Origin: Artemisia argyi | Lineage: Eukaryota > Streptophyta > Magnoliopsida > Asterales > Asteraceae | NCBI GenBank assembly: GCA_030686995.1 | Contig: CM060685.1 | Location: 26,670,065 to 26,734,064, forward strand | Length of the DNA: 64,000 nucleotides | Direction of reading: 5' to 3' | Part shown: positions 32,637 to 43,989 of the stretch, piece by piece | Numbering within the stretch: the first letter of the stretch is position 1 | Layout of the letters: every line of letters begins with the position of its first letter | The notes under the pieces: model-generated | The model's database searches: none | What the model was told of the DNA's origin: nothing | The model's input: the letters and a program-made list of their open reading frames with translations, nothing else | Made by a program: the position numbers and the translations under genes

Positions 32637-35054
32637 TGCAAAAGGTGAATTGATATATTATTACTCCAAACATTTACAGAACAAGGAATAAAGAAACTTT
32701 CTGTTTTAGACATGTCCCAAAAACAGAAACAATGAAAGAGAATTCTACTACTTCATATATCAGACAATACTAAACGCCATCGAATATGTTTTATTTGTTG
32801 ATGTTACTCCGACAATTTCCAAAAATGGCAATTTAAACAGTGTGGTATTGTACGTGGAGTCTATTAGCATGATTTCAGGGAACGTACACCATAAAGCGTA
32901 CGACGTAGGGTGAACAAAAAATAGTTCCTCAAGCTCATTATTCGCACTTACCCTATCGTAATATGTGTACCCTGATTGCTGCAGGTGTGAGTAAAGGACT
33001 TGAATTGGAGTTAGATTACCCATTTTGGCTTTCCGGATCTTAACTTGTGCATTATATATAGTTCTAACGCTAGACACGTTATCCGGATTACGACCCTGTA
33101 TTGTCGAGAGTATTTTACGTGGTTGTACGGTATACTCTGTCAATTCTTTAACCAACTCGAACTCATCATCATTTAAGCGCATTGCATATGGCACACCATG
33201 CAGCGACTCTAACATAGGATGATTATGACTATCATCCTTCACTTTCAAAATCCAACATGATCTTCTTTTAAGATATCTCGCCACCAATTTGAATGGGCAA
33301 TCGGTTTTACATGTACTGGTATTCCGTTTTCCAGTACCTTCGGGTGAATAAATCCCACCCTTTGTACACCCATAATTGATTTCGTTCATAATACCGTATT
33401 CTGATTTACTTCTTCTTTTAACAATCACAAAACCGAGTTCCCGAGCTATGTTTTGCACCCAATCCGTTAATTGCTCGTGAGATCCGAACCCCTGAAAAAA
33501 CGTTACGAACGCGTATGGTGACGTTTTTTTTTTTTTTTTTTTTTTTTTAAACTAACTTTTTTGTATAACAAAGTGTTTTTTTTTATAACAAAATATTTTT
33601 TTTATCACAATTTTTTTACAACTAATTTTTTTGTATAACAAAATGGTTTTTTTATAACAAAATATTTTTTTTATCACAATTTTTTTACAACTAACTTTTT
33701 TGTATAACAAAATGTTTTTTTTAATGACAAAATATTTTTTTATCACAATTTTTTTTACAACTAATTTTTTTAATAACAAAATATTTTTTTTAATGACAAA
33801 ATATTTTTTTAATAACAAAATATTTTTTTGTATAACAAAATGTTTTTTTTAATGACAAAATATTTTTTTTAATAACAAAATAATTTTTTTAATAACAAAA
33901 TATTTTTTTGTATAACAAAATGTTTTTTTTTAATGACAAAATATTTTTTTTATCACAATTTTTTTTACAACTAACTTTTTAATACATTTTTTACAACTAA
34001 CTTTTTAATACACTTTTTTACAACTAACTTTTTAATACACTTTTTTACACTTTTTATTTACACTTTTTAATACACTTTTTTTTTTAAAGAAAAAAATTAA
34101 ATAAAAACGCGTTTTTGAATGGACAGCTGTCTCACACCCACTCGGTATTAACACCACAGCTGTCTCACACACACCACACATACCACACACTCAAAACTCT
34201 CTCTCTCTCTCTAAGTTATCAGCTCTCTTTTTAGATCTAAAATCACTAATATTTGTGTGATGTTGTTGGTGATTTGTGAGAGAGTTTGTGAGTGTGTGGT
34301 GATGTTGTTGGGTAGATTGTTCTGTGATGGTTTTGTTAGGTACGTGATGTTTATGTGATGTTTTTCTGATGGTTTTGTTAGGTACGTGATGTTTATGTGA
34401 TGTTTTTGTTAGATTCGTACGTGAACTTATCAAAATCTTGAGTTTTTTTAATGAAACCCTAATTTTTTAAATTAGGGTTTCATAAAATTGGTTTGGGGGT
34501 TTTTGAATCTGACTTGATTACTTCATATAAAGTGTGTTAATTGAAAGATTCGTACGTTAATTTATCAAAATCTTGATTTTTTTAAAGAAACCCTAATTTT
34601 TTAAATTAGGGTTTCGTAAAATTAGTATGGGGGTTTTTGAATCTGACTTGATTTACTTCATATAAAGTGGTGGGTGGTTCTGTAATAAAAAAGTTTAGAT
34701 CTAAAAAAAATAGATCCGTGATGTATCTCTGATGGTTTTGTTAGATACGTGATGTTTATGTGATGTTTTGTTAGATAAGCGTGGTGTTGACCACACCCTG
34801 GTCTATAATTTATCCCAACCCTCCCTATATGGGAGGGTGGTTCTGTGTTTTTATGTGATGGTTCTGTTGTGCTTAATTGTGTGTGAGACAGCTGTGGTGA
34901 TAAAGTGATGTTTCTGTGATCTAAAGTGATGTTTGTGGTGATGGTGTTGTTGACAACACACTAGTCTATTTTTTAGACAAACCCTCCCTAAATGGGAGGG
35001 TGTGATGTATCTGATGATACTTGTTTGTGTTTATTAGTATTGTAAAAAAAAGCT

Positions 35055-35093
<39 letters not shown>

Positions 35094-36168
35094 TGATGAA
35101 ACTACTTGTTTGTGGTGAAACTGCTTGTGATGAAACTGCTTGTGATGGCGATGATGATTTAAAAAAAATAAAAGCTTGATTTTGGCGTGGCATTTCCAAA
35201 TGGATAGGCAATATATTTGCAACCTTTGATGTTGCAGCCAATATGATAAAGGATTTAATGTAATCTGAGCCTTACCTCCCATGTGTTAAATTGTGAATTC
35301 CACATTTTCACTTGTTTGTGATTCAGACTTGTGGTTGCTTCTTTGAGAGTTGCTTTGTGTTTCACTTGTTGTGATACTGCTTCTTGTGTTTCACTTGTGA
35401 TACTGCTTCTTTCAGACTTGTGGTTAGTAACTTGTTCAGACTTGTGGTTGCTTAGTTGTTGTTTGTGATTCACACTTGTGGTTAGTAACTTGTTCAGACT
35501 TGTGGTTGCTTAGTTGTTGTTTGTGATTCACACTTGTGGTTAGTAAATTGTTTAGACTTGTGGTTGCTTAGTTGTTGTTTGTGATTCACACTTGTGTTTA
35601 TAGTCCAGGATTGAATCCTGGGAATCCTTACTATTTGGCTTGTGATGTACCTTTTGAGAATCCTGCTGTTTGGGCATGTGACTTTTGAGAACTTGTGCTG
35701 TTTGGGCATGTGAACTTTTGAGAACTTGTGCAGTTTGGCATGTGAACTTTTCAGAACTTGAGAATCTTTGGCTGTGTAACTTGTAAATTTTGTAGGGTTT
35801 AGGCAATGATGATTGGTTTACAATCTGAGCCGAGGCGATGACGAATGGTTTTTAAAACCGAATGGTATGGCGGAGTGATATTTTTATCACTTTCGCAACC
35901 TTCAAATCCGAGCCTTTTGTTTGTGTTTGTCTCAATACTGCAGTTGTGTTTGTCTAAAAAATAGACTAGTGTGTGGTCAACAAGGGCCTTGGTGTGTTTG
36001 TTTGCAGCTGTGTTTGTGTTTGCAGTTGTGTTTGTGACAAAAAAAAAGAGGACTTGGCGATGACGATAACGGAAAAATCCGAGCCTGTGTTTGTCTCAAT
36101 ACTGCAGTTGTGTTGTGTTTTGTGTTTGCAGTTGTGTTTGTGTTTGCAGTTGTGTTTGTGTTTGTGAC

Positions 36169-36212
<44 letters not shown>

Positions 36213-36262
36213 TGGATCAAACATAAGGACAAAACATAAAAAACAAACTTGGACAAAACAAA

Positions 36263-36297
<35 letters not shown>

Positions 36298-39074
36298 AAC
36301 CTAAAAGGACAAAACCTGCATGTGGGCCCCACTAGGGGAGGGTTTGCAGGGCTAGGTAGTAGTATACCGTGGGGTTAACACGACCCATTATTAAATAACT
36401 AAAAGTCTAAAAGTTACAAAACATAATCCAAAATTACTGGAAAGTGACATTTATATTAAGTGGAGGTCTTTGGTTTAACTCTCGTTTTCATTTAGTTAAG
36501 AGATGGAAAGTGACATGTATATTAAGTAGGAGGGCCTTGGTTTAACTCTTGTTTTCCATTTAATTAAGATAACGATTGAGTATTGACCCATTCATTTAAT
36601 AGAGGTTAGATGACCTTTTTTTTTCCTTCTTCTTCTTCTTCTTCTTCTTATTACTAGACGAATACTCGTGCATAGCAACGGTTCCTAGCGGCGGATAATT
36701 AACGATTTGTAATATTGTGGTGAGTGTTTTGTGTAGCGTTCAAAATAGAACGAGACCGAATTAAGGTAAAAACCGGGACCGGGACCGAGACCGGGACCGA
36801 GACCGAGACCGAATATGGTCGTTCCGGTCCGGTCGGTCTTCGGTCGGTCCGGTCCGAGACCGATTTTTGGTTTTTTTGTCGGTCCGGACCGACGACTGAA
36901 TTAGCCTAAAAGCCTAGACCGAGGACCAGACCGAATGTGGTCAGTCCGGTCCGGTCTCGGTCGGTCCGTTCGGGTCGTTTGACCACCCCTATTTGTGTGT
37001 AACTTTTCTTATCTTTATTACAAATTTGTTCACATGTTATAATTCTTCACTAAAAATACAGACAATAAATAAGGGACTAAAAAAAATCAATCACATATAT
37101 TATACTCCTATATGTTTTGGACAAAATCTTGATGGGGACAAAATCTTGATGGATTTTTTTTAATTATTTTGCGTGTTAATTTACATATTTTAACTTAGTT
37201 GTCTTAATGTTAACAAACACGTTGCCGTGAATGAGATGCAAGGGTGGTGACCACTCCTTAAAATATTCACTTTCTATTTTTATTTATTTTAGAAAAATTG
37301 ATCGCAACGATAAATTATTAAGTGACAAAAAGTAAATTATCTCGACGAAATTTTTTATCTTTCAATAGACGGTACTTCAATATATTTTCAATAATTTATC
37401 TTTCAATAGATTGTCCCATTCGATTACTAATTTTTTGTTATTTTTGTTAAACCGAACTCATAAGTAAGGACTATATCATGTAATTATGTAGATGTGTATA
37501 CTCTATGTATTTAACACTTATGATTTGGTTTTTTAGCAAACACATTGAAAATATGTTTAACAAAAACACGGCCCGTTTGGTTGGATACTATGTGATGAGA
37601 CTATGACTTTGAAAGTCATTAATTGTGTTTGTTTTGTAGGCCTAGTAATGAAGTGTGTATATGATAGTCATAGATTCATTACACACCAATTTGGTGTCTA
37701 TGAAATCCATTCCCGTGGGTCCCTCTTTTTTCCACTACAAAACTCAAATATCTTCACACTTTTTCATACCATATTTTCTTATCCAAACATAAACAATCGT
37801 AATTATACACTTTTTCATATCCATTGTCATTCTACCCCATACTAAATTCGATACCCATTGTCATTCCTAACAACAAAGCAAACGGGCCCTTAGAAACATA
37901 TAATTATTTTTCGGATTTAATTTACATGTATAGTCGCTTTTTATACATTCCAGTTAATTGTTGTTTGACTTTCTTTGTAGTATATGTGTCCATTATGTCA
38001 TCACATCTTTACGGTGCTACACCTAATAATAGTATTAGGCAATGTCCAAACAATACAACTACCAATACCTTTTGTATTATTTCAAATGTTACTTTCTTGT
38101 GTCATCCCTAGGCAAGTCACTAAACTCATTTCATCTTTTTACAAGATTTCTAATCCAAATAGAAATTTCATATTTCGAGTCAATCTAGTTTTGAGATCCG
38201 CATTTTGGTACCAAGGTTCGAGACACAAACTTGGTCACGTGAAACCCAAGATTTTGAATTAGCCGTATAAACTTTTTCTATCTTGCAACAAATTAAATGC
38301 AATCTATAATGGTTGGTTTGGGTATCTTCTATTTTCAAATTTTCAGTAACAATTACAGTATATACCAAGTATAAACAAAACTATTCTAAAAAATATTTAT
38401 AAATAAACCAAATTAAAGAGAAACAAATTATATTATGAATCACCTTAAAAAACATCATTAGCCAATTTTAAAATTTGTACAGTAACAAATCAAACATAAA
38501 CCATTAGGCGGATCTCAGTTTAAAACAAATATTCCATCGCAAAAACATATCTAACAAAAAAAACAAACCACCAAAACAAAACTTTTTTTGAACGATTCGA
38601 CCAAAACACAACTGAAAACGCACTGATTCAACCAACACTTAAACATTACCACAAGTTAAACTCAAAGATTTGATGGCATAAAAAAAGATAAACTCGATAT
38701 ATGAACTCAAAACGCTACTTTACCAGATCTTGATTGTTCTACAAAAACCATTTAAAACCACGAAAGTCTCAAAACAGATCCGGCAAGATCTGAACTAAAA
38801 ATACAAACGCACCATCACCATCGTTGGCTGACTACATACACCGCTGTCAAACACCATTCATCACGGTAAGGAAATCATTTTACATAATTATAAATAATAA
38901 TAATAATAGTTTAAAAAAAACAAACAAAAACAAAACAAAACAAAACAAAAAAAATAACAAAGATAGATCTAAAAAAAGAAAACCATTAGATCTAGCAAAA
39001 CCCCATCGACAAAGACCATCAAAAACTCGCACACCGTCATTACCCGAAAGACAGATCCATAACTTTCAAATCTG

Positions 39075-39115
<41 letters not shown>

Positions 39116-41527
39116 AAACACCTCCTGAAAAAAGAAACCGAAGAAATAAAAGTAAAAAAAACGAAATACCTTTCGTTTGTATCGGTGTGAGATGGCGAGA
39201 GATATAGAGAAATAGTTAATAGTTGTGCCAATTGTTGTGTGTGTTTTTTGAGTGATAAGAGAGATTGAGAGAGATGAAGAGAAAACAAAAGTCGGTAGTG
39301 TGTATGTTTTTGTTTTGGTAGTGTGTGTTTTTGTTTTGGCTTAGTTGGTAGCTTTTATATTTTGTAGGTTGGTAGCTTTTATGAATGGACAAGGTTTATT
39401 TAATGCATGGATAAGCTAGTGCAGTTTTTAGTTAATGAATGGACAAGGGCAGTTTTGGTATTAAGGGAAAATTCAGTTTTTCACATTTGACTCAAGTTGA
39501 CAAAATCTCCATTATAAGTAGTATAGATACTTGACATTTATTATCAATTGTTGATTGTCACCGTACATATAGTCACCGGCTAACCAAAAACTTATTAAAT
39601 AACTAAAAGTTACAAAACACAATCTAAAATTATTGGAAGTGATATTTATATCAGGGAAATTCATAAAAAAAAACCCAATTTTTCAAACCTATTTCATAAA
39701 ATACTCAATTTTTTTCCCAAAAAGCTAAAATACCCGTAAAATTCGCAAATTTATGATCCTTTGAGAAATTATAAAAAAAATCAAATTTTTTTGATATTTC
39801 TTTAATTTAATTTCTTAAAAATAATTTATGGAATTTGTTGTTAAATGTAGTAGAATTATTATGTTATGTATTGTTGAGTCCGGTGTAAATAGTAGGCAAT
39901 TATCAACTATCTGGCGGGGGGGGGGGGGGGGGGGGGGTAGTTTAAACACTTTGTAGGTTTTCAATCTATAATTTAGAGAGCTTGGATTTGTGTAAAATTG
40001 GGCAGTGAAAGCTGTGAAAAACGCCCCGTATGTGAAAAATGGGGATGTGATAAATGGGCTGTGTATTTTGTTATATATTGTTAGATTTCAAACAATTAAA
40101 AAGTTTTGATATTTCTTAAAAAAATCAAAGAGTTTTCAACATATTTTAGAAAATTGAAAATTTGATTTTTTTAGAAATCATAAAATTTTCAATTTTTTTA
40201 AGAAATATATATAAAAAAATGAGTTTTCTATAAAAATTTCACAAAGGATCCCTAAATTTGCCTTTTCATGAGAATTTTGGTTTTTTAGAAAAAAATGGGG
40301 TATTTTGTAAAATAGGTTTGAAAATTTGGATATTTTTGTGAATTCCCTTTATAGTAAGTGAAGTTCCTTGGTTTAACTCTTGTTTTCATTTAGTTAAGAA
40401 ATGGAAAGTGACATGTATATTAAGCTGGAGGTTGGTTTAACTATTGCTTTCCATTTAGTTAAGAGGTTTTTTCTTTTTTTTTTTCTTTCTTTTTTTTTCT
40501 TTTTTTTTTTTTTTTGGGGTGGGTGGGAGGGGGGGGGGGGGGGGGGGGGGTTCTAACATGTGTCATGGTGGCACATGTTTAACACATTTATTTCCTAAAA
40601 AACTTTATTTCTATATAAATAATAAAAATGTTATTTCTATATAATAATGATAAATTTGGTAAACATGATTAATTTAAAAAACTATTAATATTAACTAAGA
40701 TATAAATATGTTAATTTCACTTTGATTAATGGCTTAAAGCTTGTACCACCATCATATGAGTTAGAAAATCCCAAAATTTTAATAACAATTATTGTATTAT
40801 CTAGAAATAATTAGATAGGTAAAATAACGATTGGCCCATTCATTTAATAGATGTTTATCTAGAAATAATTAGAAAGATAAAATAACGATTGGGCCATTCA
40901 TTTAATATATGTTAGATGACTTCTTGTATACACCATATTTTTATAATTTCATATATTGCATGTATTTAGTGACACATTTGTCATCACTTGGGCTAAATGA
41001 TTATAAGATACACATTATATACCTAATTCAAAAGTACAACTTATACAATAAAGAAAAATAAAAATGACTATACAACAAAGCAAAGAGTGACAAGTTAATT
41101 ACATTTTCATGTTCTTTGCCCTTATTTTAATGGGAAAATGATCACTGCAGTTTACTGCAGGGAATTTTGTCTGCTGTAAGGTATAAACGAGGGATTATTT
41201 GTGTAAAATTATGAAAGTTGAAGTCTGCAAAGTGAGGATGTAAGATTTCATTTTTCAACTTTTTGAACCACACAGCACATAACAACCTGCTGTGAACAGC
41301 AACGATGTTATCCCCTATTTTAATAGACAAATAGTCTAATGAAAGCCATCATTGATCGAGAGGAGTGTTTTAGGCAAAGTTTTTGCGTAAACAATCTTTG
41401 AGAGCGCTGATTTCCTTTGGACTTCTGTCGTCTTAGGATAATTTACACTATTAGTTTCTGAGATGTTTGTGAAAAATGAACTCGCTGGTTCCTGGTACCT
41501 ACTATAACGAATTTTGCATTTTACCCA

Positions 41528-41576
<49 letters not shown>

Positions 41577-42590
41577 TGACGGTTCAAGACAGTTTATGCA
41601 ACAAACTTTTTGTTGTACCTTTTTTCAATCTTTCAAATTTTTCACATTGTTCTTGTGTGCAAGTAGAGTCACTATAACATTGAATGAAAACTAAAGATTG
41701 TGTAGTGTGTGCATGCGCAGTTAACTGATTTTAAATGTGGTGCCAAATCGGTTGGCATGAGTTGGTCCCATGTGCTTGGAGATACTTTTTCAGCTGTGGG
41801 CTTCATGAACCTTTGGTCCCAAGTTTTTGGAGGCCATTACCCGGCCCGACCACTAACTATGGCCCAACAACAAGCCCAAGCCCATGATACTCAAAGCCCA
41901 AACCCAAGCACAGATCCACTTTCGGTAAGACGGGTTGGCCCGGTTGGAGATCTTTGGTCTACTTCTAACTGCTCCAAAATGGAAACATTTTCCTTTCATA
42001 TTTCGACTTCCGAGTTGACTCAGTTGCAAGCAAAGATATATCAAGAGAAAGTTGATAAACAAATTCCTGTGTTCGAGTGTATTTGTGTTGTAATTTGGCA
42101 AAGTCTAGCAAAATGTAGAGATGAGTCGGGACCAAAGATCGTAACCATATGCAAAAATGACTTGAAAAACCGAACTCAAGGAATCATCACAAATGAAAGC
42201 CAAGCCATTAGAGTGGTCAAAACAAACATTTCCGCGCAAAAATATGAGCCATTTGAACTTGGGTGCCTAATTATGGACAACGCGGATGATGAACGAGTGA
42301 AGATTAAAGAGGCAATGAGAAATGATAAAGAGCTTCCAGATTTTCTCATTTACGGGGCGAATTTGACCTTTGTGGATTTGAGTGATGCCTCATTTTATGA
42401 CATGGAAATTAGAGGACAAAAACCTATCTATGTAAGTTGCGTTATTGATAATATTGGCGATGAAGGTGTCGTTATGGTTCTTCCAACACCAAAAGGTTGC
42501 TCTGATGGAAGAATAGTAAGCATAACATTGCCACAAAATCAAGTAATGAAGTTTAAATCTGCTCTTAAAGAAGATTGGTATATTGGATGA
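31003..42590 (+). CDS. CER2-like: CER2-like BAHD acyltransferase-family protein (2 exons, 10.3 kb intron)
   Basis: Exon 1 31003-31431 ends ATTCAG before GT; exon 2 41721-42590 follows GCGCAG; phase 0; 432 aa, near the usual CER2 length. Exon 1 carries LTEMDLAMKLHYLRFVYYF, CGRFRRSDSGRPYIKCNDSG and DHVLGPDLNFSPLV, close to the Arabidopsis CER2/CER26 and maize Glossy2 clade. Exon 2 has the BAHD HxxxD box as HVLGD (H160, D164). The usual C-terminal DFGWG box is absent, replaced by an IGDEGVVMVLPTP region, as in this clade. Family members act at the ER with the condensing enzyme CER6 to extend acyl chains beyond C28 for cuticular wax, and the HxxxD box is not needed there. Frame and splice sites are intact; expression across so repeat-rich an intron is uncertain. 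Confidence 0.88.
31689..32481. mobile_element. hAT non-autonomous element, 793 bp
   Basis: Perfect 8 bp duplication ATTATTAG (31681-31688, 32482-32489). Termini CAGGCCCGGATTTAGGC and the complement of GAGACGGCCCTG are imperfect inverted repeats with sub-terminal GGCACAGGGCCCC / GACACAGGGCCCCC. No transposase. Inserted in the intron. Confidence 0.92.
32490..32759. other. Intron segment with a 40-base T-run
   Basis: A poly-T run from about 32594 to 32633, otherwise AT-rich. A reversed poly(A) tail is possible but no element head was found. Confidence 0.5.
32760..33493 (-). pseudogene. FAR1/MULE-type transposase N-terminal fragment
   Basis: Minus-strand frame, open after TTTTTTCAG at ~33494: DWVQNIARELGFVIVKRRSK, a FAR1-type DNA-binding domain with Cys/Cys/His-x-His ligands (C in YGCTKGG, CKTDCPFK, DDSHNHP), a linker, then the start of a MULE transposase core (PEIMLIDSTYNTTLFKLP; D of LIDSTY is the expected first catalytic Asp; LEIVGVTST). 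It stops at 32760, before the second Asp and the Glu. MULE transposases cut and paste Mutator-like DNA elements, and FAR1/FHY3 factors descend from them. Antisense to the CER2-like gene. No terminal inverted repeats identified. Confidence 0.8.
33520..34085. repeat. AT-rich minisatellite
   Basis: TTTTTTTGTATAACAAAAT, TTTTTTAATGACAAAATATT, TTTTTTATCACAATTTTTTT and ACAACTAAC phrases alternate many times, grading into CTTTTTAATACACTTTTTTA. It is directly upstream (minus strand) of the transposase fragment. ORFs here are repeat artefacts. Confidence 0.85.
34086..35040. repeat. Intron block with inverted and tandem repeats
   Basis: CACCACAGCTGTCTCACACA (34151) is inverted as GTGTGTGAGACAGCTGTGGTG (34877). 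A ~130 bp unit containing GAAACCCTAATTTTTTAAAT is tandemly repeated at 34413-34535 and 34546-34675. TGTTGACCACACCCTGGTCT plus CCCTCCCTATATGGGAGGG hairpins occur at 34787-34850 and 34947-35000. Possibly one composite DNA element; borders unresolved. Confidence 0.65.
35041..35430. other. Intron segment: A-run and short repeats
   Basis: A ~30-base A-run at 35060-35090, then short GTGATGAAACTGCTT repeats and non-coding sequence. Confidence 0.5.
35431..35598 (+). repeat. 58 bp minisatellite, ~2.9 copies
   Basis: CTTGTTCAGACTTGTGGTTG begins at 35431 and 35489, with a diverged copy at 35547. A ~33-60 bp GGCATGTGAACTTTTGAGAA series follows at 35660-35770. Confidence 0.85.
35599..36382. repeat. Low-complexity intron block
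   Basis: TGTGTTTGCAGTTGTGTTTG units (35930-36165), a ~40-base A-run at 36170-36210 and another at 36264-36294. ATAGACTAGTGTGTGGTCAA (35963) mirrors TGACAACACACTAGTCTATT at 34950, perhaps the two arms of one foldback. Confidence 0.6.
36383..36653 (+). repeat. Segmental repeat, left copy
   Basis: TTATTAAATAACTAAAAG...TTTAACTCT...GTTAAGAGATGGAAAGTGAC...CCATTCATTTAATAG recurs in the same order at 39593-40470 and 40825-40920, where a MITE and a G-rich block interrupt it. A (CTT)n tract at 36628-36650 abuts the Helitron end. Confidence 0.75.
36740..36990. repeat. GGACCGAGACC-rich repeat
   Basis: Dense GGACCGGGACCGAGACC and GGTCCGGTCGGTC words, then GTTTGACCACCCC. Very GC-rich against its surroundings. 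It resembles the interior of some hAT-type MITEs, but the left end is not recognisable. Confidence 0.65.
37570..37889. mobile_element. Tourist/Harbinger-like MITE
   Basis: GGCCCGTTTGGTTGG at the left and AAGCAAACGGGCCC at the right form the GGGCCCGTTTG terminal inverted repeat known from many plant MITEs. A right-flank TTA is visible; the left target site is mutated. Confidence 0.6.
37890..39527. other. Helitron interior, unassigned
   Basis: AT-rich sequence. A pyrimidine/purine-biased part near 38820-39290, with ACCATCACCATCG, a 40-base A-run (39075-39114) and GAGAGAT repeats, resembles a captured promoter or leader. No protein is recognised. Confidence 0.35.
39593..40920 (+). repeat. Segmental repeat, right copy (interrupted)
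   Basis: Colinear with 36383-36620 but split by the MITE at 39654-40347 and by a block at 40470-40820 with a C/T tract and a 24-base G-run. The end (GATTGGCCCATTCATTTAAT) is itself tandemly repeated at ~57 bp spacing (40820-40912). Confidence 0.7.
39654..40347. mobile_element. Mutator-type MITE with long inverted repeats, 694 bp
   Basis: GGGAAATTCATAAAAAAAAA...CAAACCTATTTCATAAAATA on the left mirrors the right arm ending AAATTTGGATATTTTTGTG and AATTCCC. Arms are >120 bp. The flanks TTTATATCA and TTTATAGTA match at 7 of 9, the size of a Mutator target duplication. A 23-base G-run sits inside at ~39916. Confidence 0.7.
41132..41315. mobile_element. Mutator-type MITE, 184 bp
   Basis: Perfect 9 bp duplication TATTTTAAT (41123-41131, 41316-41324). 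The termini GGGAAAATGATCACTGCAG and the complement of CAGCAACGATGTTATCCCC are imperfect inverted repeats. Confidence 0.75.
41316..41720. other. End of intron 1 with a ~45-base A-run
   Basis: An A-run at ~41529-41573, then pyrimidine-biased sequence (CTTTTTTCAATCTTTC) and the acceptor TGTGCATGCGCAG. The CER2 exon begins at 41721. Confidence 0.6.
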
Positions 42591-42982
42591 ACACATGTAT
42601 GATTACAAGCCGATGCTTCAAAATTTGCTTAGAAGAACGCGTCTTTAGGTTGTGTGATAACTTGGCAGCACTCAAATATTGTTTGGCTCAGTGATTGTCC
42701 TAAGTGATATTGCGTTTGTTTGTTTTGAAGGTCCTAGTTTCAAGTTTTAGGGTCGGTAAGGTGAGTTTTGAGTCTTTAGGATCGTATTGTAATGTCAGTG
42801 TTGATGCAGTCCTAGCATCTTGTTAATTTTATTTCTATTAAAGGTTGTGGAAACATGTCTTGTATGATTGCAAAAACGTTTATAAATATGATGTGCCCTA
42901 TCATATAATGGTCAAGTCATATTGATCAATGGCTGATTCAGTCGTAAAACTAAAAATAATTTAACATTACTAACTTCATCTT
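42591..42982 (+). other. 3' flank of the CER2-like gene
   Basis: About 390 bp that should hold the 3' UTR and polyadenylation site. No clear AATAAA is seen. T-rich TTAATTTTATTTCTATTAAAG near 42825 is the best candidate region. It ends at the copia insertion. Confidence 0.4.
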
Positions 42983-43459
42983 TGTTGTAATTATTGGGTA
43001 ATGGGTATCCTGATAGCAATTAGAAGTCACGAGAAAACGCTTTCAGATCGATTAAATTGGAGTGGATACCAATTAACGACCGGATAAAATCTAATTGATT
43101 CAAGTTTGTGTGTGTTCTTATGTTTGCAAATCAGAAAAAACGTTTTTCTGTCTCCTTCCATGTTTCTGTATCTTCCAACAGAACTTTAATCTGATCAAAA
43201 GGGATTTAGGGTTAACTGCCTTTTGGCAGTTTCAAGGTTTCAAGCTGTCAAATTTAGTCCCTCAATTTCCGAAAATTTAATTTTCTGAGGAACTTTTGAC
43301 ATAGCAACTTAGTTTCAAGGTTTCAAGTTGCCGCCCCTTGGACCCTGCTTCTCTCAGGGGCGTTGCCCCAGAACCCCCATTAGTCCAGTTAATATTCATA
43401 TAAGTGTCGACCCTTATATGCATATTAAACTCAATCTATTTTACACTAAAATACCAACA
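42983..43459 (-). repeat. 3' LTR of the young copia
   Basis: 477 bp, identical to 45831-46307. Inner edge meets the purine tract. Confidence 0.92.
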
Positions 43460-43989
43460 AACCTCCCCCATTTTAGTGTAATCATAAATTAACTAACTAG
43501 TTCACAGCAAACAATCAAACTAATGCATAAATGAAATGTCGAGACGATTGAATTTCATATTAGTATATTACACATTCCAAATATTCGGATATCAAGGTTT
43601 CCCGAAAGATTGAACCTTGTAATATCACTATTGAATACATGAAGATAATATACACATTAGTTTTACATACACAAATTCTTACTTGACACATTATTTTACT
43701 AGCCTATGTCCCTATCCTTTCTTGAGTACATCGAAGCCAAGTCCCAACTTCTTGAAGCAGCTAAACTTCGTACTCATATAGGTAGTTCTTTTAATCTCGC
43801 AACTGCAAATGCAATTTTTCAAAAGAACTATTAAGAAGAACACTTCAACCTTCTTTATCTTGCAGAACCGAACACATACCTTTGGGATTATTTAATGTTG
43901 TGTTCCAAACTCTAGATGTTAAGCTTTCCACATTCAAAATTCAGCACCTAACGTCATATTAGGTGGGAATTGGGTATCTTAACATGAGA

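Larger units (their letters stand above)
36654..39527 (-). mobile_element. Probable non-autonomous Helitron, 2.9 kb
   Basis: On the minus strand the 5' end TCTATACTACTTATAATGGA follows host A and matches the common plant Helitron start. The 3' end has ACGAGTATTCGT followed by CTAG and host T. No Rep/helicase. It contains a GGACC-rich repeat, a Tourist-like MITE and A-runs. No empty site is available, so pairing of the two ends is inferred. Confidence 0.6.
31432..41720 (+). other. Intron 1 of the CER2-like gene, filled with repeats
   Basis: GT at 31432 and CAG at 41718-41720. The 10.3 kb holds an hAT element, a MULE transposase fragment, tandem and homopolymer repeats, a probable Helitron, two Mutator-type MITEs and a segmental duplication. 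Exon phase and the protein join (SPLVMIQ to LTDFKCG) match the family, so the intron call rests on both splice sites and homology. Confidence 0.85.

Noticed and set aside
35431..35598. CRISPR-like array from regular repeats
   Set aside because: Contiguous 58 bp units without unique spacers, in a plant intron: a minisatellite.
32425..36332. ORFs rich in Lys, Phe, Asn/Thr/His across the intron (for example 32425, 33552, 35966, 36096)
   Set aside because: They are translations of A/T runs and minisatellites.
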